From: Armatimonadota bacterium
GTDB lineage: Bacteria > Armatimonadota > Fimbriimonadia > Fimbriimonadales > Fimbriimonadaceae
Reading direction: 5' to 3'
Length of the DNA stretch: 46,012 nucleotides
Assembly: GCA_023392285.1 (NCBI GenBank)
Contig: JAEVZK010000041.1
Location: forward strand, 1 to 46,012
A model generated the notes under the pieces. That model did not search any database, was not told the DNA's origin, and saw nothing but the letters and a program-made list of their open reading frames with translations. Numbering within the stretch: position 1 is the first letter of the stretch; each line of letters begins with the position of its first letter. Made by a program: the position numbers and the translations under genes. This document shows, piece by piece, positions 33,231-41,348 of this stretch.

Positions 33231-34583
33231 ATGTCGCTCGAATCCACCCCCAAAAAGGTCGCTCGACGGCTCCTGAGCCCTCTGGCAGAATTTGCCCAAC
33301 AAGAGGCATCTAGCGGCATTCTGCTGATGCTCTGCACCGTCCTTGCTGTGGTTATCGCCAACAGCGGAGCAGCCCAGTCCTACGCTGACTTCTGGAACAC
33401 TCCCATTGCGTTTGGAGCTGGGGCCACCGCCGCGAGCAAGACCTTGGTGCATTGGGTGAACGATGGCCTCATGGCCGTGTTCTTCTTGCTCGTCGGCCTG
33501 GAAATTAAGCGCGAGGTTCTCCTTGGCCAACTGTCATCCGTTAAAAAGGCGGCTCTCCCGGCGATTGCGGCTGTCGGTGGGATGATCGTCCCCGCCCTCA
33601 TCTTCACGCTTTTCAATGCCGGTCGCCCAAGTGGCCACGGGTGGGGCATTCCAATGGCGACGGATATTGCATTCGCCCTCGGAGTCCTTGCCCTTCTTGG
33701 CAAGCGAATTCCCTTCGCTCTCAAGGTTTTCCTTACCGCCATCGCGATCGTAGACGACATCGGTGCCGTGCTGGTCATCGCGATTTTCTACTCCAGTTCA
33801 ATCTCGTGGTCGTATCTACTCGGGGCCCTCTGTTTCCTTCTCGCCTTGCTTGTTGCGAATTGGCTCCAGGTGCGAAGGACGACGGTTTATGCCGTCCTCG
33901 GTTTCGGTTTGTGGCTCATGGTCCTGGCATCCGGCGTCCATGCCACGGTGGCTGGCGTTCTGTTGGCATTTACAATCCCTGCTCGGGTTTATCTGAAACC
34001 AAAGGAATTTATTGAAAACGCCCGCCAATCAATCGACGAATTCGAGAGCGATTCAGGCGATGATCGACCCATCATCTTAAGCGAGGCACGTCAAGTTGCG
34101 GTCAGAGATCTCGAAAAGCATTGCGAACGCGTTCAAATGCCCTTGGAGCGGATATCCCACAAAATCGAGTTTCCCGTCACCTTCTTGATTGTTCCCCTGT
34201 TTGCTCTTGCCAATGCCGGGGTGCGGCTGACCGACCTCTCCGTTCTCTGGAAGGATTCCGTCGGCCTGGGTGTTAGTCTTGGGCTGCTTCTAGGTAAGCC
34301 ACTGGGAATCGCCCTCTTCTCAGTTCTCGCAGTGAAGCTGAAGATCGCAGAACTGCCGAAGGAAATCACTCCCATTCAAGTCATCGGGGCTGGCATTCTT
34401 GCTGGGATTGGATTTACCATGTCCCTCTTCATTACCGAACTTGCCTTTAAGACGCCGGAACATACGGAGGTGGCGAAGGTGGCAATTCTTTGCGGGTCAC
34501 TTCTTGCAGGAGTTATTGGCTATCTGCTTCTGTATTTTTCCAAACCTGCAGCGGATCGTTCAAAAGCTGACGAAGGTCGTTGA
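33231..34583 (+). CDS. nhaA: Na+/H+ antiporter NhaA
   Basis: An inner-membrane antiporter exporting Na+ in exchange for protons. The 450 aa protein has about 12 hydrophobic helices. The family landmarks are visible: NDGLMAVFFLLVGLEIKREV, PMATDIAFALGVLALLGKR, and the paired aspartates of the ion site in IAIVDDIGAVLVIAIFYSS, plus AGIGFTMSLFITELAF near the end. A hydrophilic loop (about residues 262-305, ENARQSIDEFESDSGDD) makes it longer than E. coli NhaA. It is divergent from sufC and its 3' end overlaps the convergent GbsR-type gene by 71 bases. Confidence 0.96.
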   Translation: MSLESTPKKVARRLLSPLAEFAQQEASSGILLMLCTVLAVVIANSGAAQSYADFWNTPIAFGAGATAASKTLVHWVNDGLMAVFFLLVGLEIKREVLLGQLSSVKKAALPAIAAVGGMIVPALIFTLFNAGRPSGHGWGIPMATDIAFALGVLALLGKRIPFALKVFLTAIAIVDDIGAVLVIAIFYSSSISWSYLLGALCFLLALLVANWLQVRRTTVYAVLGFGLWLMVLASGVHATVAGVLLAFTIPARVYLKPKEFIENARQSIDEFESDSGDDRPIILSEARQVAVRDLEKHCERVQMPLERISHKIEFPVTFLIVPLFALANAGVRLTDLSVLWKDSVGLGVSLGLLLGKPLGIALFSVLAVKLKIAELPKEITPIQVIGAGILAGIGFTMSLFITELAFKTPEHTEVAKVAILCGSLLAGVIGYLLLYFSKPAADRSKADEGR

Positions 34584-35082
34584 ACGCGGTATCGGAGCTG
34601 AAGACTAGGCCATACGCTTTATCCACCAGCGTGAATACCTCGAGCAAGCTTTGAAGGCGTTTACGTATCAGCGCGGCTTCACCTCCGTCTTTTAGATCGT
34701 CGAGGTGGGTGATGCACTCTCGAATAGCGGTGCTCGTAGGATCTATCTCCCGACGCTTTCTCTCGCGCACTACCCTTAAGAACATCTCGTAAGGATCTGT
34801 CTCGCTTACGAAGATGTCTTTGCGATCGCCCGGAGCCCTCAATTTTTTCACCAGCCCCCAGTCGATCAACTCGCGCAGATTCATGCTGGCGTTGCCTCGA
34901 CTAATAGCTAGGCGACGCATAATCTGATTCACATCCATCGCCTCTTCCGACACGAAGAGCAGCGCATGAATCTGGGCCATGGTCCGGTTGATTCCCCAAC
35001 TGGAGCTCATTCTTCCCCACTCCACGATAAATTGATCTTGAACCTTCGCAAGTCTAGGGGAAGATGACTTTTCGTCGATCAC
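34513..35082 (-). CDS. GbsR/MarR-type winged-helix transcriptional regulator
   Basis: A protein of about 189 aa with an N-terminal winged helix: FIVEWGRMSSSWGINRTMAQ, IHALLFVSEEAMDVNQIM, ISRGNASMNLRELIDWGLVK and the wing KLRAPGDRKDIFVSETD. This is the GbsR branch of MarR-like regulators. The C-terminal half is helical, for dimerisation. The frame is open to 35136 (TTG); I prefer the GTG at 35082, but the start is uncertain. Its last 23 codons overlap nhaA on the other strand. Some GbsR proteins respond to osmolytes such as choline, so a link with the Na+ antiporter is conceivable but not shown. Confidence 0.82.
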   Translation of the reverse strand: MIDEKSSSPRLAKVQDQFIVEWGRMSSSWGINRTMAQIHALLFVSEEAMDVNQIMRRLAISRGNASMNLRELIDWGLVKKLRAPGDRKDIFVSETDPYEMFLRVVRERKRREIDPTSTAIRECITHLDDLKDGGEAALIRKRLQSLLEVFTLVDKAYGLVFSSDTAFNDLRQLLNDPLQVWKNTEADSQ

Positions 35083-35175
35083 AGGCCCAATTCTACACCT
35101 TGCACCTCCTGAGATTAACCGCTCAGCAACCGACAATAAGATTGGAATCCCCTCGATTCAGGAATTGGAAATTCG

Positions 35176-35802
35176 ATGTTAGATACGTTTGAAAATTGTA
35201 GAGCCCGCTTCCAGCGTTTAGCGAATCAAAGCGTTTCGAGCGCTTGGGTCACTCGGCTGACCCAATTTGACGTTGCTGTGCGCTTCGAGGAGCCTCTCGA
35301 CGCAGCGGTGGGAGAAAAATTCCTTTTCCAACTCACCGGACTGGAATCCGATGCGTATTTTCTCGCGAGTCTGGCCGCCATTGGCTACCAGCAGCAGGAA
35401 GTTCGGACGGTTGGGTCAGCAGCAAAGGTCGTTCAGCTCGATTTCGAACAAGCCCAATTCAATCTTCTCAGCCCAATCCAATTCAGAGATTCCCAGCAAC
35501 TGCCGCGAAAGGTGATGTCCGACTTGCGGGCTTCGTTCACCTACCAAGGCACCATCTTCGATGCCATAGTGATCGACGGATCACCTCAGGGAGTAGGGCT
35601 GCTGTCCTTTCAAGAACTCCAGAAGGGCGATGTAGTCGAAATCCGATTATCGGGAAATCAGTTCCAAGTTGAATTCTTCGCCGAAGTCAAGCACTGCCGA
35701 CCTGAATCCGCTTTAACCGGAGCTTTCCGAGTCGGACTTCAGTTTCGACAGGAGGAAAGAATTGCTTCCTCAAGCTGGAAGAAACTGATCAAACCGTTCT
35801 AG
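35176..35802 (+). CDS. PilZ-like domain protein
   Basis: A 208 aa protein with an N-terminal beta-rich segment (about 20-100) and a C-terminal PilZ-like domain (about 108-205). The layout recalls YcgR-type flagellar brakes. PilZ features are LPRKVMSDLRASFTYQGTIF, then AIVIDGSPQGVGLLSF (the D-x-S-x-x-G motif) and AFRVGLQFRQ. The N-terminal RxxxR c-di-GMP motif is degenerate (RDSQQLPRK), so ligand binding is uncertain. It converges on the ferredoxin gene with a 4-base overlap. Its neighbours include a canonical PilZ protein and an HD-GYP enzyme, supporting c-di-GMP signalling. Confidence 0.65.
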   Translation: MLDTFENCRARFQRLANQSVSSAWVTRLTQFDVAVRFEEPLDAAVGEKFLFQLTGLESDAYFLASLAAIGYQQQEVRTVGSAAKVVQLDFEQAQFNLLSPIQFRDSQQLPRKVMSDLRASFTYQGTIFDAIVIDGSPQGVGLLSFQELQKGDVVEIRLSGNQFQVEFFAEVKHCRPESALTGAFRVGLQFRQEERIASSSWKKLIKPF

Positions 35803-36047
35803 TTTCCGGAAATTCTCTTCGCCTCGATCCGGTTCTTTTCGATGTAATCCTTCCAGTTGGTGGGCACGTCAGTGTCGACGAAGATCGCGGTCACCGGGCA
35901 TTCAGGCTCACAAAGGCCACAGTCGATGCATTCATCCGGATGGATGTACACCATATCGTCCGCTTCGTAGATGCAATCGACCGGGCACACGGTCATGCAA
36001 GACTTGTCTTTGACTCCAATGCAAGGTTCGGTGATGACGTAGGGCAC
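35799..36047 (-). CDS. fdxA: 7Fe-type ferredoxin
   Basis: A small (82 aa) electron carrier with both cluster motifs: C-x7-C-x3-CP-x2-C (CIGVKDKSCMTVCPVDC) for a [3Fe-4S] or [4Fe-4S] cluster and CIDCGLCEPECP for a [4Fe-4S] cluster. The pattern matches the FdxA seven-iron ferredoxins of aerobic bacteria such as Thermus. The start is a GTG at 36047 with no strong ribosome site. It lies 39 bases after the PilZ gene on the same strand. No adjacent redox partner identifies its client. Confidence 0.93.
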   Translation of the reverse strand: MPYVITEPCIGVKDKSCMTVCPVDCIYEADDMVYIHPDECIDCGLCEPECPVTAIFVDTDVPTNWKDYIEKNRIEAKRISGN

Positions 36048-36086
36048 AAGATCATTTAACCCGAACCCGCCGCCCCTACGGTGAGA

Positions 36087-36452
36087 CTAGATCAGCAGCT
36101 TGTCGCATTGACGCTGGAAGACGCCATGGACGTATTCTGCAATCGCGAGCCTGTCCTCGTGAGTTTCCGGACAGAAGCGGATGCCTGCGGCCACCAAGTC
36201 GCTGTTCTCGACTTCGCTTGTATGTCGCACCTCACCCAGCAGATTGATCGGTTCTTGATGCAGCCTTCCAATCTGAAGGCGAATTCGGCTGCCAATCGGA
36301 AGGTTGTGCTTCGATCTTAGTTGAAGTCCACCAAGACCAATGTCGACGATCACCGCATTGATGGTCGTGGCTAAGCCATCATTGACCACCGCATAATCCA
36401 GAACTTCGTATCGAAGAAATTTGCGTTTGTCGCTTGAGTTGTAATTGTTCAA
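36087..36452 (-). CDS. PilZ domain protein (c-di-GMP receptor)
   Basis: A 121 aa single-domain PilZ protein. The c-di-GMP motifs are recognisable: KRKFLRYEVLDYAVV (RxxxR-type, here with Lys-Arg-Lys and Arg) and VIVDIGLGGLQLRS (D-x-G/S-x-x-G), followed by a beta-barrel ending GIRFCPETHEDR and a C-terminal helix. It starts 3 bases after the HD-GYP gene ends, so receptor and putative phosphodiesterase are co-transcribed. Confidence 0.9.
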   Translation of the reverse strand: MNNYNSSDKRKFLRYEVLDYAVVNDGLATTINAVIVDIGLGGLQLRSKHNLPIGSRIRLQIGRLHQEPINLLGEVRHTSEVENSDLVAAGIRFCPETHEDRLAIAEYVHGVFQRQCDKLLI

Positions 36453-36455
36453 TGG

Positions 36456-38651
36456 TTAAGCAGCCTCTTCCTGATCTGAGCGGAGAATTCCTTCCCTTAA
36501 TACGATATCGGCAAGAACCTCGACAATCTTTCCATCCAACATGCCTAAACTGACATCTTTTCTAAGTATTTCGAGCGCCGTGGCGACTGGCATGGCTGAT
36601 CGATAAGCACGAGTGCTCGTCAAAGCGTCGAAAACATCCGTGACGCTGGCGATCCGAACCATCACCGGGATCTCATCGCCAGCGAGGCCGTGGGGATACC
36701 CCTTTCCGTCTAAACGCTCGTGGTGCGACAGGACGATTGGCAAACAGTCTTCAAAGACCGGAATGCCGCGAATCATGGAGGCACCAATCAGCGGATGCTT
36801 CTTAATGACTTCAATTTCCCCTTCATCGAGTCGCGCTGGCTTCATCAAGATCGCATCGGGAATTCCAATCTTGCCCACGTCATGGATGAGGGTTCCTCGT
36901 TGCAGGGTTCGCAGGTCGTTTGCCGAAAGGCCGATCGCCTGACCGATTTTCATGCTGTAGGCCATTACCCGTTCGGAATGGCCAGCGGTATATGGGTCCT
37001 TTGCCTCGACCGCCTTCACAAGCCCATGCACCATCGCCTCAAGGTTATTTTCCAAGTCGCCTAGTGCCTTGGAAAGCATCAGGTTTTTCGCTTGGACCTC
37101 GCGGTTGCTCGCTTCTAACTGATGGGTCGCTTCAACCACGCTGGTGACATCCAGAAAGAAGCCAAGTAGGCTTGAAGTGCCTTCTTCTGGCTGACTTACG
37201 AAAACTCCGCGAGTCTCGTAATGCCGAATTTCGGACATTCCGGTGTGAACTTTGAATTTATACTGAAGCCCCTCTTGTCGCTGCTCAGCTCTGGCTAGCA
37301 GCCCTTTTAACATGGCGAAATCTTTCGGATCGACCGTTCGCTCAAGCGCCATCATGCGGTCTTCTCCCGGCTGTCGGGTCACCTGCTCATCCCATCGATC
37401 GTTCGCGTCTTCGATCACGCCCTCTCTGAACGTGTAAAGTCCGATCGGCAGATTTTGCGCAACCTGCTCGTAAGCCACTTTGTGCCGTTTACTGTCGGAC
37501 TCGGCGAGCTTCAGCTGTTGCTGCTGATTGGAAGCGGTCCTCACGATAAAGAGGGCGCCGAAGGATAGCAGCGTTGCCAAGATGAAGCTGTGGGCGAGAT
37601 TGTCTCCAACCGCCTTCATCTCGTTGCGGATTTCGGCTTGTCGCTTCGCCTCGACCTCCAGCTGCTTCGTAAGAGCCTGAAGAGCCGACCAGACGGGCTC
37701 TTTCCAAGCGTCGGTCTTAAGGCCGCGCACGGTGTTGAGGGCGCTGGCAAGTTCCGGCATGCCTTCCCCTGCTGACCAGTTTGCCAAGAGGCTGATCGTC
37801 TTCTCGTCTCGATAGTTATCTTTTAGAATTCTGGCGATTCGGTTTTGATACTGTTGAAGAGGTGCGGAGCGGGAGCTTGAGGTTTCTTGGTCTGCTCGAA
37901 GTTGACCAAAGCGAATCTGAGAATAGAGGCCGACGAGCACGATCCCCGCTGTCATCGCCCCTACGGCCAGTTCCAAGATCGTCGCTCCAAAGATGATCCG
38001 GAAAGCGCGCCGTCCACGGTACCAAGGCTCCGTTCGGCCAGCATAGATGAACTGGCGTGCGACAATGAGGGCAAAGGCTGCTCCGAGAATGAGCACCACC
38101 AAAAAGGCGGTCAGCGCAAGCTTGCGCGCATGTGCTTCGTAATGGAGCAGGCGAGCTGCGTCTTGGTCGACGATGACGACCGCACGAACCTCGCCTCGGG
38201 GACCGATGATCGGTTCGTACGCGGAGACGGTCTCGTGGGATGCTTCTTCTCCTCCACTAACGACCCCCGACACGCCATCGTCGAAGACTCGCCGAAGTTC
38301 GTGCCGCACGTCGGGAAGGCTTATCCACGAATCGTCCTCCGCGGTGTCGCGAACAAGCCTAAAGTCATCTCGGTCTCGCACCGCGACCCGTATCCGCGCT
38401 ATCCCGAGTGTTCGATCGAGCGATGCGGCGAGGCGCGCATTATCTTCGTCAGACACCGTGTTGAAGTCCTGACGCCGAACCTGTGCCGCCACGAGGCGGC
38501 TGATGCTCTGAAGTTCGGAACGCATTTCGCCCTCTGTCTGACCTCCACTCAGGTAAGACAAGAGGTAAATTGCGGCCGACCCAACGCATACGAAAGCGCA
38601 CGTTAGCAGCAGCCACAGCTTCAGCTGGATTCGGGACCGGATGTTCGGCAT
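36456..38651 (-). CDS. Membrane-bound HD-GYP phosphodiesterase with PAS domain
   Basis: A c-di-GMP phosphodiesterase of about 731 aa. Helix 1 (about 8-32) precedes a periplasmic sensor region. Two further helices (about 175-200 and 218-245), a helical extracytoplasmic part and a fourth helix (about 350-372) follow, then a PAS domain (about 390-520) and a C-terminal HD-GYP domain. Catalytic motifs are intact: HSERVMAYSMKIG, LIHDVGKIGIPD, KHPLIGASM and SHHERLDGKGYPHGL. The frame runs back to a TTG at 38714, but that lies inside the preceding terminator, so I choose the ATG at 38651. A perfect palindrome abuts this start. The PilZ gene follows after 3 bases. Confidence 0.92.
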   Translation of the reverse strand: MPNIRSRIQLKLWLLLTCAFVCVGSAAIYLLSYLSGGQTEGEMRSELQSISRLVAAQVRRQDFNTVSDEDNARLAASLDRTLGIARIRVAVRDRDDFRLVRDTAEDDSWISLPDVRHELRRVFDDGVSGVVSGGEEASHETVSAYEPIIGPRGEVRAVVIVDQDAARLLHYEAHARKLALTAFLVVLILGAAFALIVARQFIYAGRTEPWYRGRRAFRIIFGATILELAVGAMTAGIVLVGLYSQIRFGQLRADQETSSSRSAPLQQYQNRIARILKDNYRDEKTISLLANWSAGEGMPELASALNTVRGLKTDAWKEPVWSALQALTKQLEVEAKRQAEIRNEMKAVGDNLAHSFILATLLSFGALFIVRTASNQQQQLKLAESDSKRHKVAYEQVAQNLPIGLYTFREGVIEDANDRWDEQVTRQPGEDRMMALERTVDPKDFAMLKGLLARAEQRQEGLQYKFKVHTGMSEIRHYETRGVFVSQPEEGTSSLLGFFLDVTSVVEATHQLEASNREVQAKNLMLSKALGDLENNLEAMVHGLVKAVEAKDPYTAGHSERVMAYSMKIGQAIGLSANDLRTLQRGTLIHDVGKIGIPDAILMKPARLDEGEIEVIKKHPLIGASMIRGIPVFEDCLPIVLSHHERLDGKGYPHGLAGDEIPVMVRIASVTDVFDALTSTRAYRSAMPVATALEILRKDVSLGMLDGKIVEVLADIVLREGILRSDQEEAA

Positions 38652-38671
38652 AAGACTGGAGATCCAGTCTT
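38652..38671. promoter_or_regulatory. 20-base palindrome abutting the HD-GYP start codon
   Basis: AAGACTGGAGATCCAGTCTT has 9-bp perfect arms and a 2-base centre, directly next to the ATG at 38651. It may be an operator or, in RNA, a hairpin covering the ribosome entry site, which lacks a Shine-Dalgarno. If translation began further upstream the element would be coding. Confidence 0.5.
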
Positions 38672-38702
38672 TTATATCGGCATAATGGTGCAAGAAACGT
38701 AC

Positions 38703-38731
38703 AAAAGGCGGCAAAAAATTGCCGCCTTTTT
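38703..38731 (-). terminator. Terminator after stalk-domain protein gene
   Basis: A 12-bp perfect stem (38703-38714 and 38719-38730) with a 4-base loop lies 17 bases past the stop codon at 38748. On the minus strand the stem ends in TTTT. It separates the stalk-domain gene from the HD-GYP gene. Confidence 0.85.
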
Positions 38732-38747
38732 CAGACCCGTTATTTCG

Positions 38748-40070
38748 CTACTTCTTAAGGGACGTGATGAGAACGTGCCCAGTCGCCTTGTCATAGTCGA
38801 TGTTCACGTTCAGTGCGTCGCGCATGAAGCTGAGCGGCACGATCGCTCGCCCCGAATCGATGTAGGAAGCGCGCTCCAGTTCGACGGATAGCTTGTTGAT
38901 CATCGCGATCTTATCACCGATCTTGAAGAAGATATCTTTGCCATCCGCTTGGGCGCTCACTGTCTTTTCAGCGTTGGTCCACTCAACTTTGCCTCCCGCC
39001 TTTTCCACGAGGTGGCGGAAAGGAGTCAGCGGGACGCCATCTTCCACTCGGGGAGCCACATCGAACTTAACGACGGAGGAATTGAAAACAATCGCATAGG
39101 CTCCGATGTTCGGCAGACGCTGTCCTTTGGTGATCGAGACGAGATGGGTACTAGAGGTCACCGAGTTAGCAATCGTTGGCGACAGTCCCTTCTGCTGAAG
39201 CGCCAGCTTCGGCTTCACGTTGCGCTGGCCAGTAGGGGTCATCATTTGAGGACCCGTCGCGGTGCTTTCATCAATTCGTGCTGGCTTGGAAAGTGATGCT
39301 CCTCCGACTTTCAGGACGAGCGGATTATCCATTTCCCCAGCCACGGGCTTCACTGCGGGTGCAGTCTTCTCCACGGGTTGTGCCGGAGTCGGAGTCTTAT
39401 CAACGGCGGGCGTCTCGATTCTTCGCTCGGTGCGACCACGCGGGTTATCAATGAATACTCGCACCTTCTTTGTCTTAAAAGTGGTGCTGTTCTCATCGAC
39501 CACCCATGCCTCGACTTCGTGCCATCCGTTCGATTCTTTCTGCGTATCCCAGTAGAACGAGAAGGGAGCAACATTGCTAATGGATTTAAATTGATTGTCG
39601 ATAAAGAAGCTCACGTAGCTGTTCTTTAAATCAGCGCCAAACCCAACCTTGATCTCAACGTTTCCGTTGATCGTCGCACCCATCTTAGGATTCGAAAGGA
39701 AAACCGGTCCGCTCGCCTGGTCCGCCGTCACAAGCGTCTTCTCAGATCCGATCTGTTTGCCGCTCTTATCGTAGAGGACAACTTCAACCTCGTTATCTCC
39801 ACCTTTGAGCGAAGCCAGATTCAGGTCGAAAGTCGTTTCGCCTACACTCTTCGCCGAACTCATAGAACGAGTGCCGACGCTTTCGCCATTCACGCGGAGC
39901 TCTACCAAGGCGGCATTCGCGTTGGAATAGCGGATCGTCAACGTCGGACTGTTCAAGGCTTTGTCGACCTTGATCTGTCCATCGAGTGCCACCGCACCGG
40001 CAAGTGCAGCAGTAGCTGTAAGTCCAGCAACAATAAACATCCTCTTAAGAGGCTTTGGCAAATTAAACAT
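38748..40070 (-). CDS. Exported stalk-domain (copper amine oxidase N-like) protein with Ig-like region
   Basis: A 440 aa exported protein. It has a signal peptide (MFNLPKPLKRMFIVAGLTAT, hydrophobic through ...AGAVAL), two Ig-like beta domains (about 30-115 and 120-215, with SNPKMGATINGNVEIKVGF), a Pro/Thr-rich linker (about 220-260), a segment QRLPNIGAYAIVF, and a C-terminal stalk domain (about 340-440; DGVPLTPFRHLVEKAGGKVE; IVPLSFMRDALNVNIDYD). These stalk domains are common in cell-surface proteins and carry no enzyme motif. The start is the ATG at 40070 with GGGGAAGG upstream; a TTG at 40085 is less likely. It has its own promoter and terminator. Confidence 0.85.
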   Translation of the reverse strand: MFNLPKPLKRMFIVAGLTATAALAGAVALDGQIKVDKALNSPTLTIRYSNANAALVELRVNGESVGTRSMSSAKSVGETTFDLNLASLKGGDNEVEVVLYDKSGKQIGSEKTLVTADQASGPVFLSNPKMGATINGNVEIKVGFGADLKNSYVSFFIDNQFKSISNVAPFSFYWDTQKESNGWHEVEAWVVDENSTTFKTKKVRVFIDNPRGRTERRIETPAVDKTPTPAQPVEKTAPAVKPVAGEMDNPLVLKVGGASLSKPARIDESTATGPQMMTPTGQRNVKPKLALQQKGLSPTIANSVTSSTHLVSITKGQRLPNIGAYAIVFNSSVVKFDVAPRVEDGVPLTPFRHLVEKAGGKVEWTNAEKTVSAQADGKDIFFKIGDKIAMINKLSVELERASYIDSGRAIVPLSFMRDALNVNIDYDKATGHVLITSLKK

Positions 40071-40088
40071 TCCTACCTTCCCCAAGGT

Positions 40089-40105
40089 TTGGTGGCTCCC
40101 ACCAA
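40089..40105. promoter_or_regulatory. Inverted repeat in leader of stalk-domain gene
   Basis: TTGGTGG (40089-40095) and CCACCAA (40099-40105) form a perfect 7-bp inverted repeat just upstream of the ribosome site of the stalk-domain gene. As RNA it would form a hairpin in the leader; as DNA it could be an operator downstream of the predicted promoter. Confidence 0.4.
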
Positions 40106-40115
40106 TTCACTGGTC

Positions 40116-40144
40116 AGTTTCGCACACTCGGGGTTTATTGTCAA
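40116..40144 (-). promoter_or_regulatory. Candidate promoter for stalk-domain gene
   Basis: On the minus strand a perfect TTGACA (40144-40139) is followed, after 17 bases, by GAAACT (40121-40116), which matches only half of a -10 consensus. Placement about 45-75 bases before the ATG is sensible. Confidence 0.4.
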
Positions 40145-40208
40145 GCCCCCAGCCATGACGTACATGCTGGACGCAACCGACACTGGGGAAGGTTCGTAGC
40201 TGAAACTG

Positions 40209-41348
40209 TTGATTTCAGAGCAGCTTCTCAATGCGGTGGAGGATCGCGAGCACTTCGCCTGGCAGATGGGGCGCCCGCTTGGCCCAGTACGCGTTCTTCG
40301 TCTAACTTCGGGCTCGTTCAGGGATCACGACTGGCTTCATCCGATAACCGTCACTGGACCTATCCAGGGGGACGCGGCTATTCTCTACATCACTGGCGGC
40401 ACCATCAACCAAGCCGATCTGGACGAGGCGGAAAGACTCTCTCGACGCTCCGGTCTGCCGGTCGCCATGCTCTTCGAAATTCCGAATCAACCTTTGTTCG
40501 GGCGGATCGAGGATGACCTGATCGCCTTCACCTTTGACCAATTCTTGGAAACTGGTGATTCTACGTGGCCGCTCCTCTTCCCGATGGTGCGCGCCGCGGT
40601 CAGAGCGATGGATGCGCTCGAAGAAGCTTTTCAACTGAAGCGCTTTGTCTTGACGGGCATGAGCAAACGGGGCTGGACCACGTGGTTGGCGGGAGTATCG
40701 GGTGATCCTCGCATTTGTGGGATTGCGCCGATGGTGTTTGACAATTTGAATTTCCCATCGCAGATGGCCCATCAACTTGCGAGCTGGGGCGAGTATTCAG
40801 AGCAGATTGCCGACTACACATCGCGCGATTTGCAGGCTCAAGCTTCCTCTGAAAGAGGTCGTGAACTGGTGATGATGATGGATCCATTCTTTAGCTTGCC
40901 ATCGCTGAGATGTCCGGTCCTTACCGTGAGCGGTTCGAATGATCGCTACTGGACTAGCGACGCGCTCCGGCTTTACTGGCACGATATTCCGACTTCTAAG
41001 CACTGCCTGATGGTGCCGAATGCCGGCCATATCCTCGGTGATAAAGTTCAAATGATCGAGACAGTAGGAGAATTTGCAGGGACATGCTCCCGAAACGAGT
41101 GCCTGCCTTCCGTCAATTGTATGATCTGGATTGAGGGATCCGGCATTCACTTCGATGCGCGTCCGGAGGCGACTCTCTGGATCGCTGAATCAGATGGAAA
41201 AGACTTCCGCGACTGTGAATGGATGTCGGTGCCATCAGGCCATCAGGTGCGGCATTCTCATTGCGCAGCGTTTCCGGAGTTCAGATTTGACGGTTCGGAA
41301 GGCGGATACAGTCTGAGTTTGCCAACTCAGATATTCTCATTTAAATGA
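40209..41348 (+). CDS. PhoPQ-activated pathogenicity-related family alpha/beta hydrolase
   Basis: A 379 aa alpha/beta-hydrolase matching the PhoPQ-related (PqaA-like) family. The signature is FDQFLETGDSTWPLLFPMVR followed by the nucleophile elbow LTGMSKRGWTTWL (Ser152). The remaining triad candidates are Asp245 in SGSNDRYW and His274 in PNAGHIL. No signal peptide is seen, unlike many family members, so it may be cytoplasmic. The only in-frame starts are TTG at 40209 and nearby CTG codons, because a TAG stop lies just upstream at 40197-40199. The stop overlaps the pdxT start by 4 bases. The substrate is unknown. Confidence 0.85.
   Translation: MISEQLLNAVEDREHFAWQMGRPLGPVRVLRLTSGSFRDHDWLHPITVTGPIQGDAAILYITGGTINQADLDEAERLSRRSGLPVAMLFEIPNQPLFGRIEDDLIAFTFDQFLETGDSTWPLLFPMVRAAVRAMDALEEAFQLKRFVLTGMSKRGWTTWLAGVSGDPRICGIAPMVFDNLNFPSQMAHQLASWGEYSEQIADYTSRDLQAQASSERGRELVMMMDPFFSLPSLRCPVLTVSGSNDRYWTSDALRLYWHDIPTSKHCLMVPNAGHILGDKVQMIETVGEFAGTCSRNECLPSVNCMIWIEGSGIHFDARPEATLWIAESDGKDFRDCEWMSVPSGHQVRHSHCAAFPEFRFDGSEGGYSLSLPTQIFSFK

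Noticed and set aside
35060..35115. Short frame GTG...TGA (about 8 codons) after AGGAGG, overlapping the GTG start of the GbsR-type gene
   Set aside because: It looked like a leader peptide with GTGA coupling, but the AGGAGG directly touches its GTG, leaving no spacer, and the gene's own start is uncertain.
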